Shown piece by piece: positions 24,920 through 33,233 of a stretch of 64,000 nt of DNA (the first letter of the stretch is position 1; each line of letters starts with the position of its first letter). This stretch comes from Thermoplasmata archaeon (GTDB lineage: Archaea > Thermoplasmatota > Thermoplasmata > Lutacidiplasmatales > UBA184), in NCBI GenBank assembly GCA_022750195.1, contig JAKIWE010000002.1, forward strand, positions 1-64,000, written 5' to 3'. The position numbers and the translations under genes are program-made. The notes beneath the pieces were generated by a model that worked only from the letters and a program-made list of their open reading frames with translations, had not been told where the DNA came from and did no database searches.

Positions 24920-25948
24920 ATGGACGCAACCGTACGATTGCGGGTGAAGACGGCGAGCTTGCTAGCCGTGGCCTCTGTGTTTACGATGGCGCTGGTTCCG
25001 TTCGTCGCCGCGACGGCGACCTCCCGGCCCGCGATGGCGGCCGGGCTTGTCTTCTCGGGGTTGGGTGGTCAGCACTGCGCCGTGGGGTCCGGCGACGTCC
25101 ACCCCGGGTACGACCCCGTCAACCACGATGTCTACGTTCCGAACCATAGCACGGGCAACCTCTCGGTCGTCTCCGGCTGCACCGTCGTCGCAACCATTTC
25201 GTTTCCCTCAGGGGCGGGGCCCGACGACGCGGCCTTCTTCCCGGTGAACAACCACGTCTACGTGACCGACGACTACCTGAACCAGGTGTACGTGATCGCC
25301 GGGACCAAGGTCGTCGCGACGATCGCCGGAGGCCAGTTCAATTCGCCGCACGGGATCGTCTACGACCCCGGCGACGCCGTCATGATCGTCGCCAACTCCG
25401 GCTGGGACAACGTGTCGTTCATCGACAGCTTCAACCTCGTCATCGGGACGAACACCGTCGGCACCACCCCGTTCTACCTCACCTACGATCCGTACTACAG
25501 TCGGATCCTGGTGACGAACTGGAACTCGAACAACGTCACGTCGATCGACGCCGTGTATCCCGGCCTCGAGGCCCACAACATCAACATCCCCGTGGGCAGC
25601 AACCCGACGACCGTCGCCTTCGATTACGCGAACGACTACGACTATGTGGCCAATCCCAACTCGAACAACGTCACTGTCTTCCTCGGCAACTACGCCGGCG
25701 GCGGCACCAGCATCCCGGTCAAGGGCGGCCCGTGGGGGGTCGTCTGGGATCAGGCCAAGCTCGAGATCTACGTGACGGCCAACCCGCCGTCCCATCCTGC
25801 GAAGATCGTCGCGATCCAGGGCACGACGATCGTCCGGACGATCGTCGCCCCGAACACCAGCATCGCGTTCGACGGCATGGCCTACGACGACGCGACGGAC
25901 CGGGTCTACGTGGCCGACAACGGCGGCCAGGTGTACCTCTACCCCTAG
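24920..25948 (+). CDS. Secreted YVTN-type beta-propeller protein
   Basis: A 342-residue protein with a signal segment (RLRVKTASLLAVASVFTMALVPFVAATA, stated here as two runs: RLRVKTASLLAV and ASVFTMALVPFVA) and about seven blade-like repeats. Each blade repeats a pattern such as PVNHDVYVPNHSTGNLSVV, PVNNHVYVTDDYLNQVYVI and DPYYSRILVTNWNSNNVTSI, that is Y/D-x(4)-V/I-x-V-x-N-x(4)-V-x-V/I. Archaeal surface proteins use this fold for binding; no catalytic site is evident. ATG 24920 was chosen over an upstream frame extension because it sits directly before the basic n-region of the signal. Confidence 0.82.
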   Translation: MDATVRLRVKTASLLAVASVFTMALVPFVAATATSRPAMAAGLVFSGLGGQHCAVGSGDVHPGYDPVNHDVYVPNHSTGNLSVVSGCTVVATISFPSGAGPDDAAFFPVNNHVYVTDDYLNQVYVIAGTKVVATIAGGQFNSPHGIVYDPGDAVMIVANSGWDNVSFIDSFNLVIGTNTVGTTPFYLTYDPYYSRILVTNWNSNNVTSIDAVYPGLEAHNINIPVGSNPTTVAFDYANDYDYVANPNSNNVTVFLGNYAGGGTSIPVKGGPWGVVWDQAKLEIYVTANPPSHPAKIVAIQGTTIVRTIVAPNTSIAFDGMAYDDATDRVYVADNGGQVYLYP

Positions 25949-26022
25949 CGAGGGGCTCGCGCCCGCGGTGCATCGCGACCGGGCCTGTCATCGGTCGGGC
26001 CGTCGCGGAGCGCCGAAGTCGA

Positions 26023-26096
26023 TGCGGGCACCGGGATTTGAACCCGAGTTGTAGACTTGGCAAGCCTACGTGATAACCAGACTACACTATGCCCGC
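26023..26096 (-). tRNA. tRNA-Gly (anticodon GCC)
   Basis: On the minus strand GCGGGCA pairs with TGCCCGC and discriminator A is at 26023. The anticodon arm TAGGC-TTGCCAA-GTCTA gives GCC. T arm is CTCGGGTTCAAATCCCGG-like. No intron and no CCA are encoded. Together with the CCC isoacceptor at the window start, two of the glycine tRNAs are here. Confidence 0.95.
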
Positions 26097-26217
26097 ACGC
26101 GCCGGCGCCAACGGCCTTCGGCGCGGCGCGCCACAAGGTCCCCAGTTATAAGTCTGCGCGGGCCGGGACGACGTCCTCCTCGCCGAGGACGAGGCCGGGC
26201 CCCGGCGCCGAGCGTAC

Positions 26218-27015
26218 ATGACCGAAGAAACTGCGGCGCGCGCGCCGGTGGCGCCGTTCCGGGACGGTGAGGTCGTCGTCCTGCGCCAGCGCGAGGGGAT
26301 CTCGTACCTGGTCGCCTTGCGGCCGGAGCCGAGCACGATCGAGGGCGTAGGAGTCGTCGACCTCCGGCCGCTGATCGGGGCGACGCCCGGGACCGTGCTG
26401 ACCTGGGCCGGCGCATCGTTCAAGGCGACGCGCCCCTCCCTACCGGATCTTCTCGGCCATCTGCGACGAAAGGCGCAGATCGTCACGCCGAAGGACGCGA
26501 TGACGCTCCTCTACCTCGCCGGTATCGGGCCGGGCAGCCACGTCGCCGAGGCGGGGTCCGGCAGCGGCGCGCTCACCACGGTCCTCGCCTACGCGGTGGG
26601 TCGGGAAGGCCGCGTCCTGTCGTTCGACCGGCGGCCGGAGTTCCTGGACGTCGCCCGAAAGAACGTAGCGGCCGCCGGCCTCGCCGACCGCGTCGAGTTC
26701 CGCGAACGGGACGTGCAGGGCCAGGGGATCGAGGGCGGTCCGTTCGACGCGGTGGTCCTCGACCTACCCGAGCCCTGGAGCGTGATCCCGTCGGTTCGCG
26801 CCGGTCTTCGAGCCGGCGGCCGAGTCGCGGTGTACACCCCAACGTACAATCAGCTCGAGCGTGCGGTCCGGGCCCTTCGAACGGAACGGTTCGAGGAGAT
26901 CCGCAGTCTGGAACTGCTCGAGCGCTCGCTGCATGTGGGGGAGGGCGGGACCCGGCCCGACTTCGACATGCTCGGTCACACCGGCTTCCTCTCCGGGGGC
27001 CGCAAGGGGGACTAG
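26218..27015 (+). CDS. trmI: tRNA (adenine-N1)-methyltransferase TrmI (m1A57/58)
   Basis: A 265-residue SAM-dependent methyltransferase that adds m1A at positions 57/58 of the tRNA T loop. The N-terminal beta domain ends with RRKAQIVTPKDAMTLLYLAGI, the family hallmark for this enzyme. The SAM loop is VAEAGSGSGALT (about residues 104-115), motif II is VLSFDRRPEF and the catalytic-face motif VVLDLPEPW follows. A GTTATAAG box at 26145-26152 suggests a leader of about 45 nt, longer than usual here. Next gene starts 3 bp after the stop. Confidence 0.92.
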   Translation: MTEETAARAPVAPFRDGEVVVLRQREGISYLVALRPEPSTIEGVGVVDLRPLIGATPGTVLTWAGASFKATRPSLPDLLGHLRRKAQIVTPKDAMTLLYLAGIGPGSHVAEAGSGSGALTTVLAYAVGREGRVLSFDRRPEFLDVARKNVAAAGLADRVEFRERDVQGQGIEGGPFDAVVLDLPEPWSVIPSVRAGLRAGGRVAVYTPTYNQLERAVRALRTERFEEIRSLELLERSLHVGEGGTRPDFDMLGHTGFLSGGRKGD

Positions 27016-27017
27016 GC

Positions 27018-27752
27018 GTGGTCAACGCCTCGCTCACGCTGGGCGCGCTGGTCGGGGTGCTCTTGGCCGGAGGCTTCGTCTACTGGCAGATCGGCCGGTA
27101 CGCCGCCCCGCAAGTTCCCGTCACGCTGTTCGATGAGAAACGGGAGGTCTACGCGTTCGTCATCGGCCTGTTCGTCGGGGTGCCGCTCACCCTGTTCCTA
27201 CTGTTCCTGACGAGCGCGGCGAACCGCGGCGCGGTGACCGCGGCGTTGATCGACCTGGGAATCGTCGTGGCGGGAGCCGAGGTCGCGCAATGGGTGTTGC
27301 TCCGCACTCGGTACTTCGGCGAAGGGAGTGCCGGTCCGTTCTACGCCCTCGGACTTCGTGCCGGGATCGGCGGGATTTTGTCGCTCGGCGTGGTGGCCCA
27401 GGCCCTCGAGCAGACCACGCTCACGCTTGGCGGGCTCAGCGTCGCGTTGCTCCAGTCGTTGGCGCTTGTCTGCCTGCAAGTGGCTACCGCGTTGGTCGCG
27501 TTGCCAGGACGGACGACGGGGCGGGGGATCCGAGGGAGCCCGGTCGCTTCCGGCCTGCTCGGAGCGGGGGGGATCGGCCTCCTGTTCCTCGCGGCGAACT
27601 CGGGCGTCGTCACCGGCCTGGTCGGCGCCGCGTTGGTCACCGCCGGGGCGGTCGTCGTCTATCGCGGGCGCCGGGATGCGACCCTCGGCACGATCCGCCC
27701 GCCCGGAGAGCCGGCTCCGCCGAGCTCCCCGTTCGGACGCCGCGAGCCGTAA
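27018..27752 (+). CDS. Polytopic membrane protein, unknown function
   Basis: A 244-residue protein with about six to seven hydrophobic helices (for example LTLGALVGVLLAGGFVYW, VIGLFVGVPLTLFLLFL, ALIDLGIVVAGAEVAQWVLL) and a Pro/Arg-rich cytosolic tail. I recognise no family. GTG 27018 starts right after the trmI stop, so it probably shares that transcript, but nothing links it functionally to tRNA modification. Confidence 0.65.
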   Translation: MVNASLTLGALVGVLLAGGFVYWQIGRYAAPQVPVTLFDEKREVYAFVIGLFVGVPLTLFLLFLTSAANRGAVTAALIDLGIVVAGAEVAQWVLLRTRYFGEGSAGPFYALGLRAGIGGILSLGVVAQALEQTTLTLGGLSVALLQSLALVCLQVATALVALPGRTTGRGIRGSPVASGLLGAGGIGLLFLAANSGVVTGLVGAALVTAGAVVVYRGRRDATLGTIRPPGEPAPPSSPFGRREP

Positions 27753-27780
27753 GGGCCCGCGTCCCCGGCCGGCCGGCCCC

Positions 27781-28251
27781 CTACGGGGCCGAGCCGTGGT
27801 AGTAGACGAGGAGCGCGAAGAGCAGGACCACCGTCAGCAGGACGATGATGCCGTTCAGCCGGCGGTCGGCGACCCACGCCGAGAGCTCCTCCGCGCTCGC
27901 CTGGCTCGGCGGGCGCTTCAGAATCCAGTGCAGTTTGATGCCGGCGCCGCTTCCCAGGAAGAAGAGGCCGAGGGCCCAGAGGATGCCCGAGGCGAGCAGC
28001 CCGTTCGCATCGCCCTGGAGGTAGCTGACCACGTTCCCCGCGGAGCAACCGGTCGCACCGGTGACGCAGCTCGCCGGGTAGCTGCCCACGACGACCTGGA
28101 TCAGCGTGCCCACGAAGAGAAGGATGAATCCGATGACGCGGCCCCAGAAGGAGATCAACGGCCAGTAGTTCGGCGTCGCGGCTGCGGCGACGGGCATCCA
28201 CATCGGCGGGGGCGGAGGTGGCGCTGCTGAGGGCGCTACGCCGTCGGTCAT
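27781..28251 (-). CDS. Membrane protein with proline-rich N-terminus, unknown function
   Basis: A 156-residue protein with a Pro/Ala-rich N-terminal 30 residues, three membrane segments (FWGRVIGFILLFVGTLIQVVV, LLASGILWALGLFFLGSG and GIIVLLTVVLLFALLVYY) and a cysteine pair in a short outside loop (ASCVTGATGCSAG). No family recognised. ATG 28251 is about 28 nt after a minus-strand GGTTTATC box (28283-28276). Confidence 0.65.
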   Translation of the reverse strand: MTDGVAPSAAPPPPPPMWMPVAAAATPNYWPLISFWGRVIGFILLFVGTLIQVVVGSYPASCVTGATGCSAGNVVSYLQGDANGLLASGILWALGLFFLGSGAGIKLHWILKRPPSQASAEELSAWVADRRLNGIIVLLTVVLLFALLVYYHGSAP

Positions 28252-28275
28252 CGGCCAAACTTCGAAATCCTCCGA

Positions 28276-28283
28276 GATAAACC
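28276..28283 (-). promoter_or_regulatory. TATA box for the minus-strand membrane protein
   Basis: GGTTTATC on the minus strand, centred about 28 nt before ATG 28251. Confidence 0.6.
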
Positions 28284-28347
28284 CTCCCTTTCGGAGGCAT
28301 GCCGCCTGCCGGGGGCCTCCGAGCGTCCGCGCGCCGCCCCGGAGGAG

Positions 28348-28355
28348 TCATAAAC
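28348..28355 (+). promoter_or_regulatory. TATA box for the DUF3198-like gene
   Basis: TCATAAAC is centred about 27-28 nt before ATG 28379. Confidence 0.6.
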
Positions 28356-28378
28356 GGCAGTCCCTCCGTCCGCCTCCG

Positions 28379-28813
28379 ATGGCCCGCGGAGGAGAACGGT
28401 CGCCGTTCTCGCGAAAGCTCCGCCGACTTCTCCGGATGAACCGCTTCATTCTCTCGATCCTCCTCTTCGCCCTCGGGATCCTGATGACGATCCTCGCCGT
28501 CGGCGACTTCACTCCGCTGATGTCGACGGCGCCGTTCCCGTCGATCAACGCGGCGACCGACCAGAGCGGCTCGGGCGGGGTCAACTACAATCTCGTGTTC
28601 ATCGTCGCCGGGCCGATCGTCGCCCTCATCGGGGCCTACCTCGTCGGGTCGTACTACCTCGCGCGCCGGAAGTTCGAGCACCTGATGGTCACCAAGAGCA
28701 AGGCGGAGTTCCTCCGCAACCTCCCCGAGCTCGAAGACCTCCTGTGGGACCTGACCCCGAACGACGAGACCCGGTACCTCGAGAAGAAGGCCGAGCTGCG
28801 CGTCCGGCGCTAG
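28379..28813 (+). CDS. Two-helix membrane protein (DUF3198-like)
   Basis: A 144-residue protein: basic N-terminus, helix one (FILSILLFALGILMTILAVG), a short outside loop, helix two (LVFIVAGPIVALIGAYLVGS) and a cytosolic helical tail of about 45 residues (HLMVTKSKAEFLRNLPELED...). The shape resembles the DUF3198 family described from Thermoplasmata; that assignment is from memory of family shape and is tentative. The tail ELEDLLWDLTPNDETRYLEKKAEL looks like a protein-binding helix pair. Leaderless ATG 28379. Confidence 0.65.
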   Translation: MARGGERSPFSRKLRRLLRMNRFILSILLFALGILMTILAVGDFTPLMSTAPFPSINAATDQSGSGGVNYNLVFIVAGPIVALIGAYLVGSYYLARRKFEHLMVTKSKAEFLRNLPELEDLLWDLTPNDETRYLEKKAELRVRR

Positions 28814-28835
28814 GCTCTCGCCGCCGCCGAGAGGC

Positions 28836-28843
28836 CGTTAAGT
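28836..28843 (+). promoter_or_regulatory. TATA-like box for the GNAT gene
   Basis: CGTTAAGT is centred about 26 nt before GTG 28866. Confidence 0.5.
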
Positions 28844-28865
28844 ACGGCCGGCCGGTCGAGCGGGC

Positions 28866-29750
28866 GTGGCACCGACCGGCGGCCCGGCCGGGCGCGAAGA
28901 GTTCCGGTTCCGGCGTCTCGACAAGCCCGAAGAGTTCCGGGCGGTCGAGGGGCTTCAGCGCGAAGCGTGGGGGATGGGCGAGGAGGTCCCGGTCCCGACC
29001 TCGCTCGAGCGCGCCGTGCAGGACAATGGCGGACTCGTCCTCGGGGCGTTCACGGACATCCACCTCGCCGGCTTCTGTTTCGGGTTCCTCGGATGGGACG
29101 GCGAGGTGCTCTACCACTACTCTCACATGACGGCGGTCCGGCCGCCGTACCAGAATCACCACCTGGGCGCCCGCCTGAAGGCGTTCCAGCGGGAGGAGGT
29201 GCTCCGGCAGGGGCTCGCCACCATCCGTTGGGCCTTCGACCCGTTGCTGAGCCGCAACGCCCACGTGTTCGTCCGCCGTCTCGGCGCCCGACCCGATCGG
29301 TACCTGGTCCACTACTACGGGCAGCTCGACTCGGAGGCGAACCGGGGGCTCGAGACGGACCGGCTCCGGGTGATCTGGGAGCTACGGAATCCCGCGGTCG
29401 AGCGGCGGCTCGAGGGTACCCTCCCCACCCCCGAGGACGACCGCCAGCGGCTTACCGCAAGTTCCGCGCTCGTCACGACCGAACCGGCGGAGAGCGGTCT
29501 TCGTGTGCCGACGGAGGTCACCGAGCCGACCGGCAGCCCCGCGCACCTCGAGATCCCCTTCGACCTCGCTCTCGTACGGCAGCACGAGCCGTCGAAGCTT
29601 CGCACCTGGCGCCACGCCGTGCGGGATGCCTTCCGTGGCGCGCTCGACCTCGGCTATCTCGTCGACGATTTTGCGGTCATCTCCACGGAGCACGAACGAC
29701 GGAGCTACTACTTTCTGCGACCGCCGGCGCCGATCGCTCCTTCCCCCTAG
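28866..29750 (+). CDS. GNAT-superfamily protein (COG3375-like)
   Basis: A 294-residue protein. The N-terminal half is a GNAT fold: FRRLDKPEEFRAVEGLQREAWG, then GGLVLGAFTDIHLAGFCFGFLG, the acetyl-CoA strand HMTAVRPPYQNHHLGARLKAFQR (Q/RxxGxG/A-like PYQNHHLGARL) and WAFDPLLSRNAHVFVRRLGA. This matches the predicted-acetyltransferase family COG3375, whose substrate is unknown. The C-terminal about 110 residues carry another alpha/beta segment. GTG 28866 is probably leaderless. Monocistronic. Confidence 0.82.
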   Translation: MAPTGGPAGREEFRFRRLDKPEEFRAVEGLQREAWGMGEEVPVPTSLERAVQDNGGLVLGAFTDIHLAGFCFGFLGWDGEVLYHYSHMTAVRPPYQNHHLGARLKAFQREEVLRQGLATIRWAFDPLLSRNAHVFVRRLGARPDRYLVHYYGQLDSEANRGLETDRLRVIWELRNPAVERRLEGTLPTPEDDRQRLTASSALVTTEPAESGLRVPTEVTEPTGSPAHLEIPFDLALVRQHEPSKLRTWRHAVRDAFRGALDLGYLVDDFAVISTEHERRSYYFLRPPAPIAPSP

Positions 29751-29839
29751 CGGGCCTCGCCCCGAGGAGTATCCTCCTCCGCCGAGCTCTCCGGCCCGGC
29801 GCCAGCTCCGCCACCATCGAGGCCGCGGGTGTGAAGCTA

Positions 29840-30763
29840 ATGCCGACCGCTGGACATTCGCCGCGTGTGACCCCCGGATCGCCCCGGCCGGCCGCAGCGT
29901 CGCGGGCCATCTTCGCGCTCTTGATCCTGGCGCCGGTCGTGCTCGGGGTCGGGGCGGCCCTACTGGTCGGCCCGCTTCCCGCGTCGCGACTGGCCGTGGC
30001 CCCCACCCCGGCGCACACCAGCGTGGAGCTGGTCGGCCTGGCCGTCACCGGCATCTTGCTCATCGTCGTGGCTGCGGTGATCCTCCCAATCCTCTTCGGC
30101 CAGCGCAGGAGTTACGGGCCTAGGGTCCTCACCACGGTCCTAGCGTACTTCGTCGTGGCGATCATCATCCTGATCGGCCTTCACCTGGTGGCACCCGGGT
30201 CCCCTCCCAGCGGCGCGGGTAGCACGCAGAACGGCACGACGCCTCCCCCCCCTCCCGCCGGCAACCGGACCAACCTCTCCCTGGGGTTCCCCGGTGGCAT
30301 TCTGCTGCCCGGGTGGGTCTTCTTCCTGATCCTCGCCGTGGTGGCGGTCGCGCTCGGGGCGGTCACGGTACCCCTTGGGATCCGTCGCCGCGAAGTGCGG
30401 CTCGCCGTGCCGGAGCGACCGAGATCCGACGAGCGCCGCTCCGCCCTCGAGGAGGCGATCGTCGAATTCGACGAATCTACCCTCGTCCCCAGGGAACGGA
30501 TCATTCTCGTGTACCGCCGGCTCCTGCAGCGGGTCGGTCCGCGGGCCGGCGACCTCGATCGAATGACGGCGCGTGAGATCGAGGCGGTCTGCCGCAACGC
30601 GCTCGGCATCAGGGCGAGTTCGGCGCACGAGCTGACCGCCCTCTTCGAGGAGGCCCGGTACTCGGACCATGAGATCGCCGAGACCATGGTCGTCCGAGCT
30701 CGCGCGGCGCTCGCCGCGGCGCTCGAGGACCTCGATCGTTCCACGGAGCGCAAGCCCCGATGA
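29840..30763 (+). CDS. DUF4129-containing membrane protein
   Basis: A 307-residue protein with four membrane segments (FALLILAPVVLGVGAALLVG, ELVGLAVTGILLIVVAAVILP, VLTTVLAYFVVAIIILIGLH, GWVFFLILAVVAVALGAVTV), a Pro-rich loop, and a C-terminal cytosolic DUF4129-like domain: PRERIILVYRRLLQRVG...DRMTAREIEAVCRNALG...LTALFEEARYSDHEI. That domain is typical of MoxR-DUF58-transglutaminase loci. ATG 29840 is used; GTG 29831 is in frame. The stop overlaps the next start as ATGA. Confidence 0.8.
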   Translation: MPTAGHSPRVTPGSPRPAAASRAIFALLILAPVVLGVGAALLVGPLPASRLAVAPTPAHTSVELVGLAVTGILLIVVAAVILPILFGQRRSYGPRVLTTVLAYFVVAIIILIGLHLVAPGSPPSGAGSTQNGTTPPPPPAGNRTNLSLGFPGGILLPGWVFFLILAVVAVALGAVTVPLGIRRREVRLAVPERPRSDERRSALEEAIVEFDESTLVPRERIILVYRRLLQRVGPRAGDLDRMTAREIEAVCRNALGIRASSAHELTALFEEARYSDHEIAETMVVRARAALAAALEDLDRSTERKPR

Positions 30764-31164
30764 ACGGCTGGGCCGTGATCGCGATCGTCGCGGCCATCGT
30801 AGGCTCGGTCCTCGCGATCCTCGCCGGGCCGGACCTCGCCACCGCGGTTCCGGCCGGTATGCTCGCGGTCGCCGGCGCCGCGGCGTTCGCGTTCCTCCTC
30901 CTGGGAGGTCGGGCCGATTGGTCGGCGGACGATGCCGAGCTCCCCGAAGGATCCGCGCTCTCCCTCATCGTCGACGGGTTCCACGGGAATCCGTTAGGCC
31001 GGCAAGCCGTGCTCGGAGCCGTCGTGAGCCTGGAGCGAGACCTACCGCCCGGGACACATCGAAGTCCGAGCCTTCGGGAGGAGCAGGGGCTGCTCGCGAG
31101 TTCCGCGAGCGACTTCGACGCGTGGGTACGTTCGCGGCTTGACCGGCTGGAGCTCGAGACGTGA
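30760..31164 (+). CDS. Small two-helix membrane protein of the MoxR locus
   Basis: A 134-residue protein with two adjoining N-terminal membrane helices (WAVIAIVAAIVGSVLAILAG and TAVPAGMLAVAGAAAFAFLLL) and a cytosolic tail ending DFDAWVRSRLDRLELE. No family recognised. It is coupled on both sides by ATGA and GTGA overlaps, so it almost surely works with the DUF4129 and DUF58 proteins. Confidence 0.75.
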   Translation: MNGWAVIAIVAAIVGSVLAILAGPDLATAVPAGMLAVAGAAAFAFLLLGGRADWSADDAELPEGSALSLIVDGFHGNPLGRQAVLGAVVSLERDLPPGTHRSPSLREEQGLLASSASDFDAWVRSRLDRLELET

Positions 31165-32456
31165 GCTCGGGAACGTCCCGTCACGCACTCACGCTCCGAC
31201 CGCGCGCGCTCCTCCTCCTGTTCGCGGCTGCGGCGCTCCTCGCGCTCGGCGTCATCGCCCGCTCCCCCGCCGCGTTCCTGGCCGCGGTCCCTCTCCTGCT
31301 GGCCCCGGCGGCCGCCGGGCTCCAGGCCCCCTCCACAACACCGGTGGTCCGTCTCCTCTGGTCGGCGCAGGGGAGCGGTTCGGAGGTGTCGGTGAGCGGA
31401 AAGCTCGAGGTGCCGCCGCCGCTGCGGGCGAGCGACCTCGCGGTGAGCTTCTACTCGGCCGAGCCGCTCGCCGCTCGTGGGGCGCCCCTCGTCGGTCCGA
31501 CCGACGGCGGCCTGACGGTCCAGGCGAAGTACCGGGCCGCCTTTCCCTGCCTCGCGTGGGTCCCGCTGCCGCACGTGCGCTGGACGGACCCGCTCGACCT
31601 CCTCGAGCACCCGGTGACCGTCGAGGGAAGCGCCCTCCACATCGAGCGGTTCCCCCCGGAGATCTCCCGGCTCGGTGTCGTCCGGCTCCGTCGGACGACG
31701 CTCCTTCCGGGCGAGACCCGGTCCCGAAGGCTCGGGACCTCGGGCGAGTTCTTCGGTCTGCGACCCGCGCTCCCCTCCGACCCTGCGCGACGGATCAACT
31801 GGCGGGCGACCGCGCGGATCGGTCGGACGATGGCGAACGAGTTCTATCTCGAACGGACCGGGGACCTGCTCATCGTCCTCGACGTACGCCCGACGAGCCT
31901 GGGCGCGGAGACCGACGAGACGCTCCTGGCGATCGCCCGCGCCGGGGCGCTGGGGATCGCCACGGCGTTCCTCGCCCAGAAGGCTCGCGTGGGGTTGGCC
32001 ACCTTTGGGGAGTTCGCCACGACCGTCCCGCTCGCGAGGGGCAAGATCCAGCGGCTTCGGATCGCGCGCACCTTAGAGGCGACGGCGATCGCACCCCAGG
32101 CCGGCCCGCCGGAACGGTTGGCGATCGGGCTGCGCCGCTTCTTCCCGGCCGGGGTCACGACGCTGCTGATCAGCTCCCTCGCGGGCGAGGAGAGCGAGCT
32201 CGTCCTGCCGCACTTGAGACGACGGGGTTTCCCGGTGTTCGTCCTCACGCCGTCTCCCCTCCCCTTGTTGCTCGAGGGTGGCCAGGGCACAACTACCGCG
32301 GCGTCGACGGCGGCCCGCCTCCTCACGCTGATGCGACGACGCCGGATCGCCGCGGTCTGGCGCGAGGCACCGGTGATCGACTGGACCGACTACTGGTCGC
32401 TCGCTCCGTTGCTGAACTATCTCACGAGCCCGCTGCGAAACCCGAGGGCCGCATGA
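31161..32456 (+). CDS. DUF58 domain protein (MoxR-associated)
   Basis: A 431-residue protein with two N-terminal membrane helices (ALLLLFAAAALLALGVIA, AFLAAVPLLLAPAAAGL), an outside-facing or peripheral beta region and the DUF58 core: EFFGLRPALPSDPARRINWR, ATARIGRTMANEFYLERTGD and LLIVLDVRP (a von Willebrand-A-like strand with Asp, though a full MIDAS is not clear), then GKIQRLRIARTLEATAI. DUF58 proteins act with MoxR AAA ATPases as chaperone-like or metal/co-factor-insertion systems. GTG 31161 overlaps the upstream stop. Confidence 0.88.
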   Translation: MSSGTSRHALTLRPRALLLLFAAAALLALGVIARSPAAFLAAVPLLLAPAAAGLQAPSTTPVVRLLWSAQGSGSEVSVSGKLEVPPPLRASDLAVSFYSAEPLAARGAPLVGPTDGGLTVQAKYRAAFPCLAWVPLPHVRWTDPLDLLEHPVTVEGSALHIERFPPEISRLGVVRLRRTTLLPGETRSRRLGTSGEFFGLRPALPSDPARRINWRATARIGRTMANEFYLERTGDLLIVLDVRPTSLGAETDETLLAIARAGALGIATAFLAQKARVGLATFGEFATTVPLARGKIQRLRIARTLEATAIAPQAGPPERLAIGLRRFFPAGVTTLLISSLAGEESELVLPHLRRRGFPVFVLTPSPLPLLLEGGQGTTTAASTAARLLTLMRRRRIAAVWREAPVIDWTDYWSLAPLLNYLTSPLRNPRAA

Positions 32457-32968
32457 GGGGGTTCTCTCCGGCGGCGGTCGCGCACGCCGCCCCGGTGGCG
32501 ATCGGTCTCCTGCTCCTCCCCGCGCTGTTCCTCGCGGTCGCAGGAGGCGGGCCGATCGCCGAACTCGTGGGCCTGCCGCTCGTCGCGGCCGGTGTGCCGC
32601 TCCTGACCGCGGGGCTTCGCCGACCGCCGCTCGGGGTCGCGTTCCTAGCCCCCGTCGCCGCGCTCGGCGGGGGGGTCGGCCTGGGGAGCCCCGGGCCAGC
32701 GCTCGAGCTCGCGGCGGTCGTCGACGCCGTGGCGATCCTCGCCTGGCTGGCGATCGCCTCGCATCCGGGCCGACGGCTCGCCGACCTGGCGAGCGGCCTG
32801 GTCACGCCCGCTTTCGGGGGCGGGCTGGCGCTCGGGATCTCGTTCCTCGCCCCGTCGGGGTTCGCGTTCGTCGGCGCGGCGGCGACGCTCGCGGGCTTCG
32901 GGTTCATCGTCACGGCGCTGATCCTGTGGCTGTTGACCCGTCCGGGGGAGCCGGCGCCAGCGTCATAG
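32453..32968 (+). CDS. Hydrophobic membrane protein at end of DUF58 operon
   Basis: A 171-residue protein made almost wholly of about six hydrophobic segments (VAIGLLLLPALFLAVAGG, GLPLVAAGVPLLTAGL, VAFLAPVAALGGGVGLG, VDAVAILAWLAIASH, GLALGISFLAPSGFAFVG, FGFIVTALILWLLTRPG). No family recognised. ATG 32453 overlaps the DUF58 stop as ATGA. Confidence 0.7.
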   Translation: MRGFSPAAVAHAAPVAIGLLLLPALFLAVAGGGPIAELVGLPLVAAGVPLLTAGLRRPPLGVAFLAPVAALGGGVGLGSPGPALELAAVVDAVAILAWLAIASHPGRRLADLASGLVTPAFGGGLALGISFLAPSGFAFVGAAATLAGFGFIVTALILWLLTRPGEPAPAS

Positions 32969-33233
32969 GGCGACGGACGGTGGACGGTCGGCGCGCCTGA
33001 CGGCGTGACCCGGATACCGACGAAGGGTCCCTCTCGACCGAACACGGACGTGTCGTCCGTACGGAGTGACGTGAGGACAACCCCGGTGTCCGACAGCCCC
33101 GGCCGGGTCAGGACCCCGAGGCGGCCGACCGGCCTGCGATGACGGTGCACCGTTACGGCCGGGGGATACGGGCGAGCGCGCGGCGAGCGGGGAGATATAG
33201 GGGCGCGCGGCTCGCCGCGCGGCAGGTATCCGG
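32969..33233. other. Intergenic region before moxR
   Basis: About 265 bp without a supported gene. Near its end GAGATATAGG (about 33191-33200) looks like a TATA box, and a GC-rich inverted repeat (CGCGCGGC...GCCGCGCGG near 33203-33221) lies between it and GTG 33234, so moxR may have a short structured leader. Confidence 0.5.

Noticed and set aside
22412-24947. Long frames opposite or out of phase with the NhaD-type transporter and the hydrolase
   Set aside because: They are shadows in a GC-rich genome; the called genes have intact motifs and promoters.
32969-33233. Structured noncoding RNA before moxR
   Set aside because: GC-rich inverted segments exist but no known RNA pattern (box C/D, SRP, RNase P) could be matched, and such segments are common at this GC.
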